Part shown: in pieces, positions 8,696 through 19,328 of the stretch
Layout: the number at the start of each line of letters is the position of its first letter
Numbering within the stretch: position 1 is the stretch's first letter
Origin: an uncultured Microbacterium sp.
GTDB taxonomy: Bacteria; Actinomycetota; Actinomycetes; Actinomycetales; Microbacteriaceae
Direction: 5' to 3'
NCBI RefSeq assembly: GCF_900078385.1
Contig: NZ_FLQR01000010.1
Location: 1-64,000 of the forward strand
Length of the DNA: 64,000 nucleotides
Made by a program: the position numbers and the translations under genes
Notes under the pieces: generated by a model
The model's database searches: none
What the model saw: the letters and a program-made list of their open reading frames with translations, nothing else
What the model was told of the DNA's origin: nothing

Positions 8696-10168
8696 GTGAG
8701 CGAGAACCGCGAGACCGAACTGCTGGCGAGCGTGCCGGACGGACTGTTCATCGGGGGCGCATGGCGCCCCGCCGAGGGCGGCGCGACGCTGACCGTGTCC
8801 GATCCCGCGACCGGCGCCGTGGTCAAGGAGATCGCCAGCGCATCGGTCGCCGACGGGAAGGCGGCGCTCGACGCCGCCGTCGCCGCGCAGGATGCGTGGG
8901 CCGCGACGCCCGCACGCCGGCGCGGCGAACTGCTGCGCCGGGCGTTCGACCTGCTGCAGGAGCGCAAGGAGGACTTCGCGCTCCTCATGACGATCGAGAT
9001 GGGCAAGCCGCTCGCCGAAGCTCGCGGCGAGGTCGCCTACGGCGGCGAGTTCCTCCGCTGGTTCAGCGAGGAGGCGCCGCGCATCCAGGGGCGCTACGGC
9101 GCGAACCCCGAGGGCACCGGCCGCATGATCGTCACGCAGCACCCGGTCGGCCCGTGCTTCCTCATCACGCCGTGGAACTTCCCGCTCGCGATGGCCACCC
9201 GCAAGATCGCGCCCGCGCTCGCCGCCGGCTGCACCGTCGTGATCAAGCCGGCCGCGCTGACGCCGCTCACGACCCTCGCCTTCGTCAAGCTCCTCGAGGA
9301 CGCGGGCCTTCCCGCCGGCGTCGTCAACGTCGTCACGACCGCATCCTCCGGCCCCATGTCCGAGGCGATCATCCGCGACCCCCGCCTGCGCAAGCTGTCC
9401 TTCACCGGCTCGACCCCCGTCGGCGTGAAGCTCCTCGAGCAGGCCGCGCACGGGGTGCTCCGCACGTCGATGGAGCTCGGCGGCAACGCGCCCTTCGTCG
9501 TCTTCGACGACGCCGACCTCGACAAGGCCGTCGACGGCGCCATCGCGGCGAAGTTCCGCAACATCGGCCAGGCCTGCACCGCCGCGAACCGCTTCATCGT
9601 GCACCGCTCCGTCGCCGACGAGTTCGCCCGCCGGGTCACCGAGCGGGTGCAGGGCTTCCGCTCGGGCCGCGGCACGGAGGACGGCGTCGTGATCGGCCCG
9701 CTCATCGACGACAAGGCGGTCGCGAAGGCGGACCAGCTCGTCCAGGACGCCGTGCAGCGCGGCGCCACGCTGCGCACCGGCGGTGCGGAGATCCCCGGAG
9801 ACGGCTCGTTCTACGAGGCGACGGTGCTCTCGGACGTGCAGCCGGGCAGCGACATCCTGCGCGAGGAGATCTTCGGACCCGTTCTCGCGATCGTCCCCTT
9901 CGACGACGAGGACGAGGGCGTCCGCATCGCCAACGACACCGAGTACGGCCTGGTGTCGTACGTCTACACCGAGAGCCTCACGCGCGGCCAGCGGATGATC
10001 GAGCGCCTCGCGACCGGGATGATGGGCCTCAACATCGGCGTCGTCTCCAACGCCGCGGCACCCTTCGGCGGCTGGAAGCTCTCCGGCCTCGGCCGCGAAG
10101 GCGGCGCCGAGGGCATCCACGAGTACCTCCAGACGAAGTACACGCTGACCCCCGACCCGTTCGCCTGA
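8696..10168 (+). CDS. NAD(P)-dependent aldehyde dehydrogenase, succinate-semialdehyde dehydrogenase-like
   Basis: GTG start; FITPWNFPLAMATRKIAPALAAGCTVVIKPA, SMELGGNAPFVVFDDADLDKAV, NIGQACTAANRFIVH. Confidence 0.85.
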   Translation: MSENRETELLASVPDGLFIGGAWRPAEGGATLTVSDPATGAVVKEIASASVADGKAALDAAVAAQDAWAATPARRRGELLRRAFDLLQERKEDFALLMTIEMGKPLAEARGEVAYGGEFLRWFSEEAPRIQGRYGANPEGTGRMIVTQHPVGPCFLITPWNFPLAMATRKIAPALAAGCTVVIKPAALTPLTTLAFVKLLEDAGLPAGVVNVVTTASSGPMSEAIIRDPRLRKLSFTGSTPVGVKLLEQAAHGVLRTSMELGGNAPFVVFDDADLDKAVDGAIAAKFRNIGQACTAANRFIVHRSVADEFARRVTERVQGFRSGRGTEDGVVIGPLIDDKAVAKADQLVQDAVQRGATLRTGGAEIPGDGSFYEATVLSDVQPGSDILREEIFGPVLAIVPFDDEDEGVRIANDTEYGLVSYVYTESLTRGQRMIERLATGMMGLNIGVVSNAAAPFGGWKLSGLGREGGAEGIHEYLQTKYTLTPDPFA

Positions 10169-10229
10169 GCGGCGCGGAGGACCGCGACGGGGGATGCCGG
10201 ATGTCGCCGCCGCGCGGCAGGATGGCGGC

Positions 10230-11309
10230 ATGGACGTCGTCCGCATCCGGTCCGAGCGGCTGCGCTCGCACCGCCTGAGCGCTCCCGCGCCCTCCGTCGC
10301 CGAGGCGGCGGCGCACATGCTCGCGACGCAGGCGCAGGAGTTCTGGGGCGGTCGCTGGGCGCTCGCCGCCCGCACGCGCGGGCAGCCGCGCCTGTCCGAC
10401 GTGGATGCGGCCTTCGACCGGGGGGAGATCGTCCGCTCCTGGACGATGCGCGGCACCATCCACGCGATCCCGGGCCGCGACCTCGGCTGGGTCCTGTCGA
10501 TCACCGCCGAGCGTCAGCGTCGTCAGGCGGCGGCCGTGCACCGTCGTGAGGGGATCGACCTCGATGAGCGGCGACGGGCCGAGGTCGCCGCGCGCGCGGC
10601 GCTCCGCGGCGGCGACCGCCTGACCCGCAAAGAGCTGTTCGAGGTCTGGGAGGCGGCGGGCGTGTCCACGGGCGGCCAGCGCGGCTATCACCTGCTCGTC
10701 GCCCTATCGCTGAGCGGCATCCTGTGTCAGGGGCCGGTCGTGCCGCGCACCGGCGGTCCCACGCGGGAGCAGTACTTCGTCCTGGTCGAGGACTGGGTGC
10801 AGGATGCCGCGACGCCCGCCGATCCGCTCGCCGAGTACTTCGCGCGGTTCATCGCCTCGCACGGCCCGGCCGGCGCGCGCGACTTCGCGTGGTGGTCGGG
10901 GCTGCCGCTCGGTGAGGCGCGCCGCGCCGCCGAGGCCGCGGGTGACCGGCTGCGCGTCGTGAGCGATGACCGGGAGCCGCAGTACGTCGTCGCCGGCCCC
11001 GCGCCGCGGCGCGCCGCCGGCCTTCCGGAGGTCGTCGCCCTCCCGCCGTTCGAGGAGTACTACCTCTCCTACGCCGACCGCACGGTGCCGTGCGCACCGG
11101 AGTTCCTCGCCGCGATCGGGCCGAGCATGAACGGCATCGTCCGCCCGATCCTGGTCGCCGACGGCGAGGTGGTGGGGGTGTGGACCCATTCGGTGGCCGT
11201 CGGCCGGCACGCCGATGACCCGGTGCCGGAGCTGTTCGCCCGGGGAGCGGCGAGCGACGCAGCGGTCGCGGCGGCGCTGGATCGTTACCGCCGGTTCATC
11301 ACCGGGTGA
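10230..11309 (+). CDS. Winged-helix DNA-binding domain protein (AlkZ/HTH_42-like)
   Basis: [29 protein letters not shown] ... [26 protein letters not shown] resembles the winged-helix DNA glycosylase family. Confidence 0.7.
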   Translation: MDVVRIRSERLRSHRLSAPAPSVAEAAAHMLATQAQEFWGGRWALAARTRGQPRLSDVDAAFDRGEIVRSWTMRGTIHAIPGRDLGWVLSITAERQRRQAAAVHRREGIDLDERRRAEVAARAALRGGDRLTRKELFEVWEAAGVSTGGQRGYHLLVALSLSGILCQGPVVPRTGGPTREQYFVLVEDWVQDAATPADPLAEYFARFIASHGPAGARDFAWWSGLPLGEARRAAEAAGDRLRVVSDDREPQYVVAGPAPRRAAGLPEVVALPPFEEYYLSYADRTVPCAPEFLAAIGPSMNGIVRPILVADGEVVGVWTHSVAVGRHADDPVPELFARGAASDAAVAAALDRYRRFITG

Positions 11310-11328
11310 GCCGGTTCTCGCGGGCGGA

Positions 11329-12777
11329 TCAGCCCTCCGCGTGGCGGTCGAGGAAGGCGTAGACCTCGCCGTCATCCACGCCGGGGAAGGCCCCGCGTGG
11401 CAGCGGGGAGAACATCTGCATGTGCACGCGGGCACTCGGCCACGCCTTGTCCTCCCAGCGCGCCGTCAGATCGGCCGGGGGACGCCGGCAGCACGCCTCG
11501 TCCGGGCAGGTCGAGGTCGCCCGCTTCGCGGTCTCGCGTCCGCGGAACCATCGGGCGTCGTCGAACGGCACGCCCACCGTGATCGAGTACTCGCCCTCCG
11601 TCGTCGACCCGGTCTGGCTCGAGCACCAGAAGGTTCCGGCGGGGGTGTCGGTGTACTGGTAGTGCTCGGTCGTCCGGTTCTGCTCGCCGAAGGCCGACCG
11701 GGCCGCGAACTTGCGGCACACCATCTGGCCCTCGACGGCGCCCGTGACGTCCATGGGCAGCGGGAGCTCGTCGTTCTCGTACACGCGGTTGATGGCGCCG
11801 GCGCCGTCGACGCGGAGGAAGTGCAGCTTGATGTCGAAGTGCTCGGTCAGCAGGTTCGTCATCCGCATGCCCGCGGCCTCATGGGTGACGCCGAATGCGT
11901 CGCGGAAATCCTCGACGGCCAGGTTGCGGTCCTTCTTGGCCTGGCTGAGGAATGCGACCGACGCCGTCTCGGGCATGAGGCAGCAGGCCGCGTAGTAGTT
12001 GATCTCGAGGCGCTGCTGCAGGAAGTCGGCGTAGTCGGTCGGGGGTGTGTGACCCAGCAGCCGGTGCGCCATCGCCTGCAGCGCCATCGAACGGAGGCCG
12101 TGCCCGCCCGGGATCGACGCGGGGGGCAGGTAGATGCGACCGTTCTGCAGGTCCGTGACCGACCGGGCGGAGTGCGGCAGGTCGCCGGCGTAGATGAGCT
12201 CGAAGCCGAGCTGCTCCGCCATGATGCTCACGCTGCGGTGGGTGAGGGCGCCGGACACGTGTCCCGCCGCGCGCAGCTGCTTCTCCGCGAGCTTTTCGAT
12301 GTCGACGAGGTAGTTGTTCTTCTCGCGCATGAGCAGGCGCAGCTCGGTGTTGGCGCGACGCGCCTCCTCGGGGGTCGCGATCGCCTCGCGCTCGCGCCGC
12401 TGCAGCTCGCGATGCAGGCCCAGGATCGTCTCGATCGTCTCGTCCGACATCGTCTTCGTCACGCGCACCGGCGGGATGCCGAGCCGGCGGAAGACGGGGC
12501 TGGACTGCGCGCGGTCGAGCTCCAGTTCGAGAGCCGCGCGCCGGTTCGGCGGCTCGGTGGAGAGCAGGTCGGAGACCTCTGTCCCCGTCGCTCGGGCGAT
12601 CGCCTGCAGCAGCGACAGCTTGGGCTCGCGCTTCCCGTTCTCGATGAGGCTGAGCTGACTGCCGGCCACACCGACGATCGCGCCGAGCTCGTCCAGCGTG
12701 TAGCCGTGGGAGACCCGGTGATGGCGGATGCGGTGGCCCAGGGTCGACAGCTCGAAGGATGCGGAGGAGGGCGCCAT
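11329..12777 (-). CDS. XRE-family / short-chain fatty acyl (ScfR, RamB-like) transcriptional regulator
   Basis: N-terminal HTH ([40 protein letters not shown]) with IrrE-like and C-terminal ScfR-type Cys-rich domain ([11 protein letters not shown]). Confidence 0.85.
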   Translation of the reverse strand: MAPSSASFELSTLGHRIRHHRVSHGYTLDELGAIVGVAGSQLSLIENGKREPKLSLLQAIARATGTEVSDLLSTEPPNRRAALELELDRAQSSPVFRRLGIPPVRVTKTMSDETIETILGLHRELQRREREAIATPEEARRANTELRLLMREKNNYLVDIEKLAEKQLRAAGHVSGALTHRSVSIMAEQLGFELIYAGDLPHSARSVTDLQNGRIYLPPASIPGGHGLRSMALQAMAHRLLGHTPPTDYADFLQQRLEINYYAACCLMPETASVAFLSQAKKDRNLAVEDFRDAFGVTHEAAGMRMTNLLTEHFDIKLHFLRVDGAGAINRVYENDELPLPMDVTGAVEGQMVCRKFAARSAFGEQNRTTEHYQYTDTPAGTFWCSSQTGSTTEGEYSITVGVPFDDARWFRGRETAKRATSTCPDEACCRRPPADLTARWEDKAWPSARVHMQMFSPLPRGAFPGVDDGEVYAFLDRHAEG

Positions 12778-12894
12778 TCCTTGAATATATCGAAAGAATC
12801 CAGATTCTTGCGCCACTCGGGGTCGGTAAGACCTCCGCGGGGCGAGGCACAGTGGAGGAACGACGACCTTGTCCCTCGACTCGAAGGAATCGCC

Positions 12895-14781
12895 ATGGCC
12901 CTCGCCGACATCTTCACCACCCGCCCCGTCCCGATCCAGCGACCGGCGGCGCTCACCGGCGTTTTCGGCGAGCGCCCGCAGCTGGCCGGCGAGGGGATGG
13001 CGAAGCTGTACGGCTGGGTCGAGGAGATCGCCGCGCTGACCGAGCCGGCCCGCATCCACTGGGTGGATGGCTCCCGCGGCGAGAGCGAGGCGCTCCTGCG
13101 CGAGATGGTCGACGAGGGCAAGCTCATCAAACTCAACCCCGAGTGGCGGCCGGGCTCCTACCTGGCCCGCTCGCACCCGAGCGACGTCGCTCGCACGGAG
13201 GGTCGCACCTTCATCGCCTCCGAGCGCGAAGAGGACGCCGGCCCCACGAACAACTGGGTCGCCCCGGACGAGATCCGTGCGACGATCACCCCGCTCTTCG
13301 CCGGCTCGATGCGCGGTCGCACGATGTACGTCGTGCCGTTCTCGATGGGCGCCGTCGGCGGGCCCCTGTCGCACATCGGCGTGCAGGTGACCGACAGTGC
13401 GTACGCCGTCGCGTCGATCGGGATCATGACCCGCGTCGGGTCGAGTGTGATCGAGCAGATCGCGGACGGCAAGCCGTGGGTCAAGACCGTGCACTCCGTC
13501 GGCGCGCCCCTCGCCCCGGGTCAGCAGGACGATGCCTGGCCCTGCAACGACGAGAAGTACATCGTCCACTTCCCTGACACGCTCGAGGTCTGGTCGTTCG
13601 GCTCCGGCTACGGCGGGAACGCCATCCTCGCGAAGAAGTGCTTCGCGCTGCGCATCGCCTCCGTCATCGGGCGGGACGAGGGGTGGCTCGCCGAGCACAT
13701 GCTGCTGATCCGCGTCATCGACCCGCAGGGCAAGGCCTACCACGTGGCCGCCGCCTTCCCGTCGGCGTGCGGCAAGACGAACCTCGCGATGCTCCGCCCC
13801 ACGATCCCGGGCTGGCGCGTCGAGACCCTCGGCGACGACATCGCCTGGATCCGCCCCGGCGAAGATGGCCGCCTCTGGGCCATCAATCCCGAAGCAGGCT
13901 TCTTCGGCGTCGCGCCGGGCACCGGCGAGTCCACGAACGTCACGGCCGTCGAGACCCTCTGGGGCAACACGATCTTCACGAACGTGGCGCTCCGCCCCGA
14001 CGGCGACGTCTGGTGGGAGGGCCTCACGGATGAGGCGCCCGCCGAGCTGACCGACTGGGAGGGCAAGCCCTGGACGCCCGCATCCGGCACGCCCGCAGCG
14101 CACCCCAACTCGCGCTTCACCGTGAGCGCGGGGCAGTGCCCGCAGATCGCTCAGGACTGGGACGCCCCCGAGGGCGTGCCCCTGGATGCCATCCTGTTCG
14201 GCGGCCGCCGCGCGACGAACGTGCCGCTCGTCGTCGAGGCCACCGACTGGACGCACGGCGTCTTCCTGGGGTCCAACATCTCGTCCGAGCGCACCGCCGC
14301 CGCCGAGGGCACGGTCGGCGAACTGCGCCGCGACCCCTTCGCGATGCTGCCGTTCTGCGGGTACAACATGGCCGACTACTTCGGCCACTGGCTCAAGGTG
14401 GGCCAGTCCCTCCGCTTCGATCGCGCTCCGCGGATCTTCCAGGTCAACTGGTTCCGCAAGGGCTCGGACGGGCGGTTCCTGTGGCCCGGCTTCGGCGACA
14501 ACTCGCGCGTGATCGACTGGATCATCCGTCGCATCGACGGCACCGTCGGCGCTGTGGACAGCCCGATCGGCCGCCTCCCGCTGACCGAGGACCTGAACCT
14601 CGACGGCATCCACGTGCCGCAGGAGGACCTCGACGAGCTGTTCGCCGTCGACCCCGAGCTGTGGCTGCACGAGGCCGACCTCACCGAGGAGTTCTACCGC
14701 ACGTTCGACGGCAAGGTGCCCGCGCCGCTGTATGCCGAGCTCGCGGCACTCCGGTACCGCCTGAAGCGCACGCAGCTCTGA
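12895..14781 (+). CDS. pckG: Phosphoenolpyruvate carboxykinase (GTP)
   Basis: [12 protein letters not shown] kinase motif, [16 protein letters not shown]-type region, 628 aa. Confidence 0.95.
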   Translation: MALADIFTTRPVPIQRPAALTGVFGERPQLAGEGMAKLYGWVEEIAALTEPARIHWVDGSRGESEALLREMVDEGKLIKLNPEWRPGSYLARSHPSDVARTEGRTFIASEREEDAGPTNNWVAPDEIRATITPLFAGSMRGRTMYVVPFSMGAVGGPLSHIGVQVTDSAYAVASIGIMTRVGSSVIEQIADGKPWVKTVHSVGAPLAPGQQDDAWPCNDEKYIVHFPDTLEVWSFGSGYGGNAILAKKCFALRIASVIGRDEGWLAEHMLLIRVIDPQGKAYHVAAAFPSACGKTNLAMLRPTIPGWRVETLGDDIAWIRPGEDGRLWAINPEAGFFGVAPGTGESTNVTAVETLWGNTIFTNVALRPDGDVWWEGLTDEAPAELTDWEGKPWTPASGTPAAHPNSRFTVSAGQCPQIAQDWDAPEGVPLDAILFGGRRATNVPLVVEATDWTHGVFLGSNISSERTAAAEGTVGELRRDPFAMLPFCGYNMADYFGHWLKVGQSLRFDRAPRIFQVNWFRKGSDGRFLWPGFGDNSRVIDWIIRRIDGTVGAVDSPIGRLPLTEDLNLDGIHVPQEDLDELFAVDPELWLHEADLTEEFYRTFDGKVPAPLYAELAALRYRLKRTQL

Positions 14782-14810
14782 CCTTCGCGGTGTTGCTGCG
14801 GGCCGGGACC

Positions 14811-15107
14811 CGCCGTTCGGCGCGGATGAACGGGCGACCCCCGGTTGATCCGCGGCAAAGTGTGGGTCGCGCGGCCCTGCACCGGCCATTCGGCGCGGGT
14901 GAACGGGCGACCCCCGGTTGATACGCGACGAAGTGCGGGTCGTGCGGCGCTTCACCCACCATTCGGCGCGGGTGAACCCGCGCGCCATTCGGCGCGGGCG
15001 AACCCATCCGCCATTCGGCGCGGGTGAACGGGCGACCCCCGGTTGATCCGCGGCAAAGTGTGGGTCGCGCGGCGCTGCACCCACCATTCGGCGCGGGCGA
15101 ACCCTCG
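14811..15107. repeat. Compound tandem array of 73-bp and 26-bp units (family 1)
   Basis: CRCCRTTCGGCGCGGGTGAAC unit starts at 14811, 14884, 14957, 14983, 15009, 15082: spacings 73, 73, 26, 26, 73. Confidence 0.9.
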
Positions 15108-15200
15108 CCGGGCTTCCCCTGGCGCACACCCTCGCCTGGCCTGCCCGCCCGCGCGACACCCCGCCTGGCCTGCCCGCCCGCGCTACCCGCCGCGCCGAGG

Positions 15201-17105
15201 TCAGGCGAGCAGCTGGCGCTGCGCGAGCTCGCGGTACAGGGGCACCGTCGCGACGAGCTCGTCGTGCGTGCCCTGGCCGACGACGCGTCCACGGTCGAGG
15301 ACGACGATGAGGTCGCTGTCGATCACGGTCGACAGGCGGTGCGCGATCACGACGAGCGTGCGGCCGGTGGCGACCGCGTCGATGGCGTCGCGCATCCGCT
15401 GTTCGTTGAGGCCGTCGAGCGACGAGGTCGACTCGTCCAGCAGCAGGATCGGGGGAGCGGCCAGCAGCGCCCGGGCGATCGCGAGGCGTTGGCGCTCGCC
15501 GCCGGAGAGCATCACGCCCGCCTCGCCGACGGGCGCCGCGAGCCCCAGCGGGCTGCGCTCCAGCACGTCGCCGAGGTTGACGGCGCGGAGAACGCGCTCG
15601 CAGTCGGCATCCGACGCGTCCGGCGACGCGAGGCGCAGGTTGTCGCCGATCGTCCCGGCGAGGGTCGGGGCGTCCTGCTCGACGTAACCGAGCTGCGCGC
15701 GCAGCGCGAGACGGTCGAGCGTCCGGACGTCCGCGCCGCCGAGCAGCACCGCGCCGGACGTCGGGTCGTAGAACCGCTCGATGAGGGCCAGGGTCGTCGA
15801 CTTCCCGGCCCCGGACGGCCCGACGAGCGCGACGCGCGTCCCCCGCGGCACACGGAACGACACGCCGCGAAGCACATCCCCCTCCGGCGCGTCGAGCGTG
15901 AGGCCGGCGCGGTCGGCGCGCACCTCGGTCAGGGTCTTCAGCGCCTCCGACTCCGCCGACCGGCGCGCCGAGACGACGGCATCCGGGTAGGAGAAGTGCA
16001 CATCGCGGAACTCGATCGCCGCCACGCCGTCGGCGACATCCGCGGCACCGGCGCCGACCTCTTTCACCCCCGCCGCCACCGCGACATCGTCGGCGGTCTC
16101 GGTGGGGAGGTCGAGCACCTCCTGGATGCGGCCGAGCGCGCCGAGCGCCTGGTTCACCGACGTGATCGCCCCGAAGAAGGACCCCAGCGGCGCGATGAGG
16201 AAGAAGAGGAACATGACGAAGGTCACGAGGGACGCGATCGAGATCGCGCCGGATGCCACGCGCAGGCCGCCCACGCCGAGCACCACCAGCAGCGACAGCT
16301 GCAGCGCGACACCGGCGATCGGGACGACGAGCGCCGACGCCTTCGCGACGCTCACACCCGCGTCGTACGCGTCGGCGGCGGTCGCCGAGATCGCGGCCTG
16401 CTCACGGTCGGCGGCGCCTGCCGCGCGGATCGTCCGGATCGAGCCGATGGCGCGCTCCACCCCGGACGCGAGTTCGCCCACCTTCTCCTGCTGCACCTGC
16501 GTCGAGCGGCGGATGCGGCCGCTGAGGACGCCCACGACTCCGACCGAGACGCCGACGACGACGAGGATCAGGAGCAGAAGGACGGGGTCGATCACGAGCA
16601 TCGCGATGATCGCGCCCAGGAAGATCAGGGCGTTGCCGACGGAATCGGCGAGACCCTGCGTCAACACCGCGTAGAGGAGCGTCGTGTCGGTGCCGACGCG
16701 CGAGACGAGGTCGCCGGTGCGGCGCGCATCGTACTCCTGGACGGGCAGGTGCAGGAGCCGCGCGATGAGGCGTCGGCGACTGGACAGCACGACGGCCGTG
16801 CCGGTGCGCTGCAGCAGATAGTGCTGGAACCCGCTGATCAGCGAGGAGACGATGACGAGTGCGACGAGCGCCCAGACGAGGATGCCGAGCGCGGCGCCGG
16901 ACTGCACCCGCTCGATCAGCTGGCCGACGACGAGGGGCTGCCCGAGCGTCGTGACGGCGGCGAGGATGCTGAGCACCGTCACGAGCACGATGACGCCCTT
17001 GTGCTCGAACAGGAACGGGAGCAGCTGGCGCAGGCTCGCGCGCGGGCCGTCGTCCTTCGCGGGGCGGCGCAGTCCGCGGGAGCGGCGGGCGGTGTCGGCA
17101 GACAT
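15201..17105 (-). CDS. ABC transporter ATP-binding protein/permease (multidrug/lipid exporter type)
   Basis: Fused TMD-NBD; Walker A GPSGAGKST, signature LSGGERQRLAIARALL, Walker B ILLLDEST. Confidence 0.9.
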   Translation of the reverse strand: MSADTARRSRGLRRPAKDDGPRASLRQLLPFLFEHKGVIVLVTVLSILAAVTTLGQPLVVGQLIERVQSGAALGILVWALVALVIVSSLISGFQHYLLQRTGTAVVLSSRRRLIARLLHLPVQEYDARRTGDLVSRVGTDTTLLYAVLTQGLADSVGNALIFLGAIIAMLVIDPVLLLLILVVVGVSVGVVGVLSGRIRRSTQVQQEKVGELASGVERAIGSIRTIRAAGAADREQAAISATAADAYDAGVSVAKASALVVPIAGVALQLSLLVVLGVGGLRVASGAISIASLVTFVMFLFFLIAPLGSFFGAITSVNQALGALGRIQEVLDLPTETADDVAVAAGVKEVGAGAADVADGVAAIEFRDVHFSYPDAVVSARRSAESEALKTLTEVRADRAGLTLDAPEGDVLRGVSFRVPRGTRVALVGPSGAGKSTTLALIERFYDPTSGAVLLGGADVRTLDRLALRAQLGYVEQDAPTLAGTIGDNLRLASPDASDADCERVLRAVNLGDVLERSPLGLAAPVGEAGVMLSGGERQRLAIARALLAAPPILLLDESTSSLDGLNEQRMRDAIDAVATGRTLVVIAHRLSTVIDSDLIVVLDRGRVVGQGTHDELVATVPLYRELAQRQLLA

Positions 17106-17188
17106 GACGGGTTGTCCTCGGTTCTGGAGGGAGAGGAGGGGGCGGATGCCGGTTCGCGGCGCGGGACGTGCGAGAGGCGCGGGTGCTT

Positions 17189-17401
17189 CTATCTTCGCCC
17201 GTACTTCTTGTGCACGGCCTGGCGGGTGACGCCCAGGGCGTCCGCGATCGCGACCCAGGAGTAGCCCTTCCCGCGCGCGCGACGGACCTGCTCGGCCTCG
17301 GCGCGCGCGAGCTCGGCGTACAGCGCGTGCAGACGCCGGAGCTCGGGGAGCGGATCGCCGCCTTCGGCGGCGCCGATCGCGGTGCGCAGCTGGTCGCTCA
17401 C
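17189..17401 (-). CDS. Small helix-turn-helix regulator
   Basis: 70 aa from GTG with upstream GGGAGG; ends GYSWVAIADALGVTRQAVHKKYGRR HTH; longer ATG start at 17443 is possible. Confidence 0.75.
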   Translation of the reverse strand: MSDQLRTAIGAAEGGDPLPELRRLHALYAELARAEAEQVRRARGKGYSWVAIADALGVTRQAVHKKYGRR

Positions 17402-17448
17402 GTGCCCTCCCGGAGTGTCGGTCGCAGGCCGCGGGTGCGGCATCCGTC

Positions 17449-17493
17449 GTCAACCATAGTTGACAAACGAGCGCGCTGTCAACCGTGGTTGAC
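17449..17493. promoter_or_regulatory. Twin palindromic operators
   Basis: GTCAACCATAGTTGAC 17449-17464 and GTCAACCGTGGTTGAC 17478-17493 between divergent transporter units. Confidence 0.6.
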
Positions 17494-17535
17494 GCCCCCG
17501 GTCGGAGTGTCCCCGGCCTTCGCTAGGGTTGTCCG

Positions 17536-18477
17536 GTGCCTCAACCCGTCATCGCCGCCCAGAACCTCGTGAAGGCCTACAAGGTCAAGGGCAAGCCCGA
17601 CTTCCTCGCCGTCGACGGGCTGTCCTTCGAGGTCGCGCCGGGGGAGTCGTTCGGTCTTCTCGGCCCCAACGGCGCGGGCAAGTCGACGACCATGAAGATG
17701 ATCGGCGCGGTCTCGACGCGCACGAGCGGCGACCTCACGATCCTCGGCCTCGACCCGGATCAGTACGGGCCGGAGATCCGTTCGCGCCTGGGGGTCGTGC
17801 CGCAGCAGGACAACCTCGACGGCGAACTGAACGCCCGCGAGAACCTCTACATCTACGGACGCTACTTCGGCCTGCCGGGCAAGGTCTGCCACGAGAAGGC
17901 CGATGAGCTGCTCGCCTTCGCGCAGCTTGAGGACAAGGCCAAGAGCAAGGTCGACCAGCTCTCCGGCGGCATGAAGCGGCGCCTCACGATCGCGCGCGGC
18001 CTCATCAACGATCCGCGCATCCTGCTGCTCGACGAGCCGACCACGGGCCTCGACCCGCAGGCGCGGCACGTCCTGTGGGATCGCCTGTTCCGCCTCAAGG
18101 AGCGCGGCACGACGCTCGTGCTCACGACCCACTACATGGACGAGGCCGAGCAGCTCTGCGACCGGCTCATCGTCGTGGACAAGGGCCGCATCATGGCGGA
18201 GGGCACCCCGTCCTCGCTCATCCGCGCGCACTCCAGCCGCGAAGTGCTCGAGGTGCGCTTCGGCTCCGACCGCAACGCGCAGGTCGCCGGCCAGCTGGAG
18301 GCGGTCGGCGATCGGGTCGAGGTGCTCCCGGACCGCATCCTCATCTACACCGAGAACGGGGAGGCCGCGCTCGAGCGCGTAACGGCTGCCGGCCTCGACC
18401 CCATCACGAGCCTCGTGCGCCGATCGAGCCTCGAGGACGTGTTCCTGCGCCTCACCGGAAGATCGCTGATCGAATGA
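17536..18477 (+). CDS. ABC transporter ATP-binding protein (DrrA/NodI-like)
   Basis: GLLGPNGAGKSTTMKMI, LSGGMKRRLTIARGLI, ILLLDEPTTGLDPQAR. Confidence 0.92.
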   Translation: MPQPVIAAQNLVKAYKVKGKPDFLAVDGLSFEVAPGESFGLLGPNGAGKSTTMKMIGAVSTRTSGDLTILGLDPDQYGPEIRSRLGVVPQQDNLDGELNARENLYIYGRYFGLPGKVCHEKADELLAFAQLEDKAKSKVDQLSGGMKRRLTIARGLINDPRILLLDEPTTGLDPQARHVLWDRLFRLKERGTTLVLTTHYMDEAEQLCDRLIVVDKGRIMAEGTPSSLIRAHSSREVLEVRFGSDRNAQVAGQLEAVGDRVEVLPDRILIYTENGEAALERVTAAGLDPITSLVRRSSLEDVFLRLTGRSLIE

Positions 18478-19328
18478 GCGCCACCTCGACGAACCCGACC
18501 CTCGACGAGCTGCGCGCCGAGGCCATGGAATGGGGCCGCAAGCCGCGCCGGCTCGGCAGCTGGTACGTGACCGAGCACATGGTGCGGGCCATGCGCGCCT
18601 ACGGCTGGACGATCATCGTCGGCGCGCTCGGGCAGCCGATCATGTACCTCCTCGGACTCGCGGTCGGCCTCGCCGCCCTCATCCAGGCGCCGATCGTGGA
18701 TCACGGGCAGGAGGTCAGCTACCTCGTCTTCGTCGCGCCCGCGCTGCTGGTGACGGCCGCGATCGCGGTGGCATCCGAGGAGATGACCTACCCCGTCATG
18801 GCGGGCTTCAAGTGGCGGCGGTACTTCTACGGCTTCAACGCATCGCCGCTCGGCAGCGCGCAGATCGCGAACGGCGTGATCGCAGGAGCGGCCGCGCGGA
18901 TGTTCGTCGCCGTCGCGGCGTATTACCTGTTCATCTGGATCTTCGGCGCCGTGCCGAGTCCCGCGACGGGCTGGATCGCGATCCTCGCGGGCGTCGGGGC
19001 CGGTCTCGCCTTCGGCATTCCGTTGATGGCATACGCCGGGTCGATCGAGGACGACAAGGGGCAGTTCGCCCTCGTGCAGCGGTTCCTGTTCATGCCGATG
19101 TTCCTCTTCTCCGGCACCTTCTACCCGCTGGAGACACTGCCGGGCTGGCTCCAGTGGATCGGCTGGATCTCACCGCTGTGGCACGGCGCGCAGATCGGCC
19201 GGGTCGCGACCTACGGCGCCGACGTGGATGCCGGACTGCTCGCGGTGCACGTCGCCTACCTGCTCGTGCTCTGCGTCGTCGGCTACCTGTGGGGCCGCCG
19301 CGTCTTCATAGAGAGGCTCGCGAAGTGA
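18474..19328 (+). CDS. ABC-2 type transporter permease
   Basis: ABC2_membrane-type topology; ATGA overlap with preceding gene. Confidence 0.85.
   Translation: MSATSTNPTLDELRAEAMEWGRKPRRLGSWYVTEHMVRAMRAYGWTIIVGALGQPIMYLLGLAVGLAALIQAPIVDHGQEVSYLVFVAPALLVTAAIAVASEEMTYPVMAGFKWRRYFYGFNASPLGSAQIANGVIAGAAARMFVAVAAYYLFIWIFGAVPSPATGWIAILAGVGAGLAFGIPLMAYAGSIEDDKGQFALVQRFLFMPMFLFSGTFYPLETLPGWLQWIGWISPLWHGAQIGRVATYGADVDAGLLAVHVAYLLVLCVVGYLWGRRVFIERLAK

Noticed and set aside
6542-10504. 1320-aa minus-strand ORF and other very long ORFs (216-1943, 4641-6638, 11329-15159, 44081-46975, 60417-63563)
   Set aside because: High-GC artefacts: low-complexity Arg/Ala/Gly/Asp-rich translations antisense to well-supported genes, or out-of-frame extensions of real genes
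14811-15107. Possible CRISPR array
   Set aside because: Units are 73 and 26 bp with no unique spacers between conserved short repeats, and no cas genes are nearby
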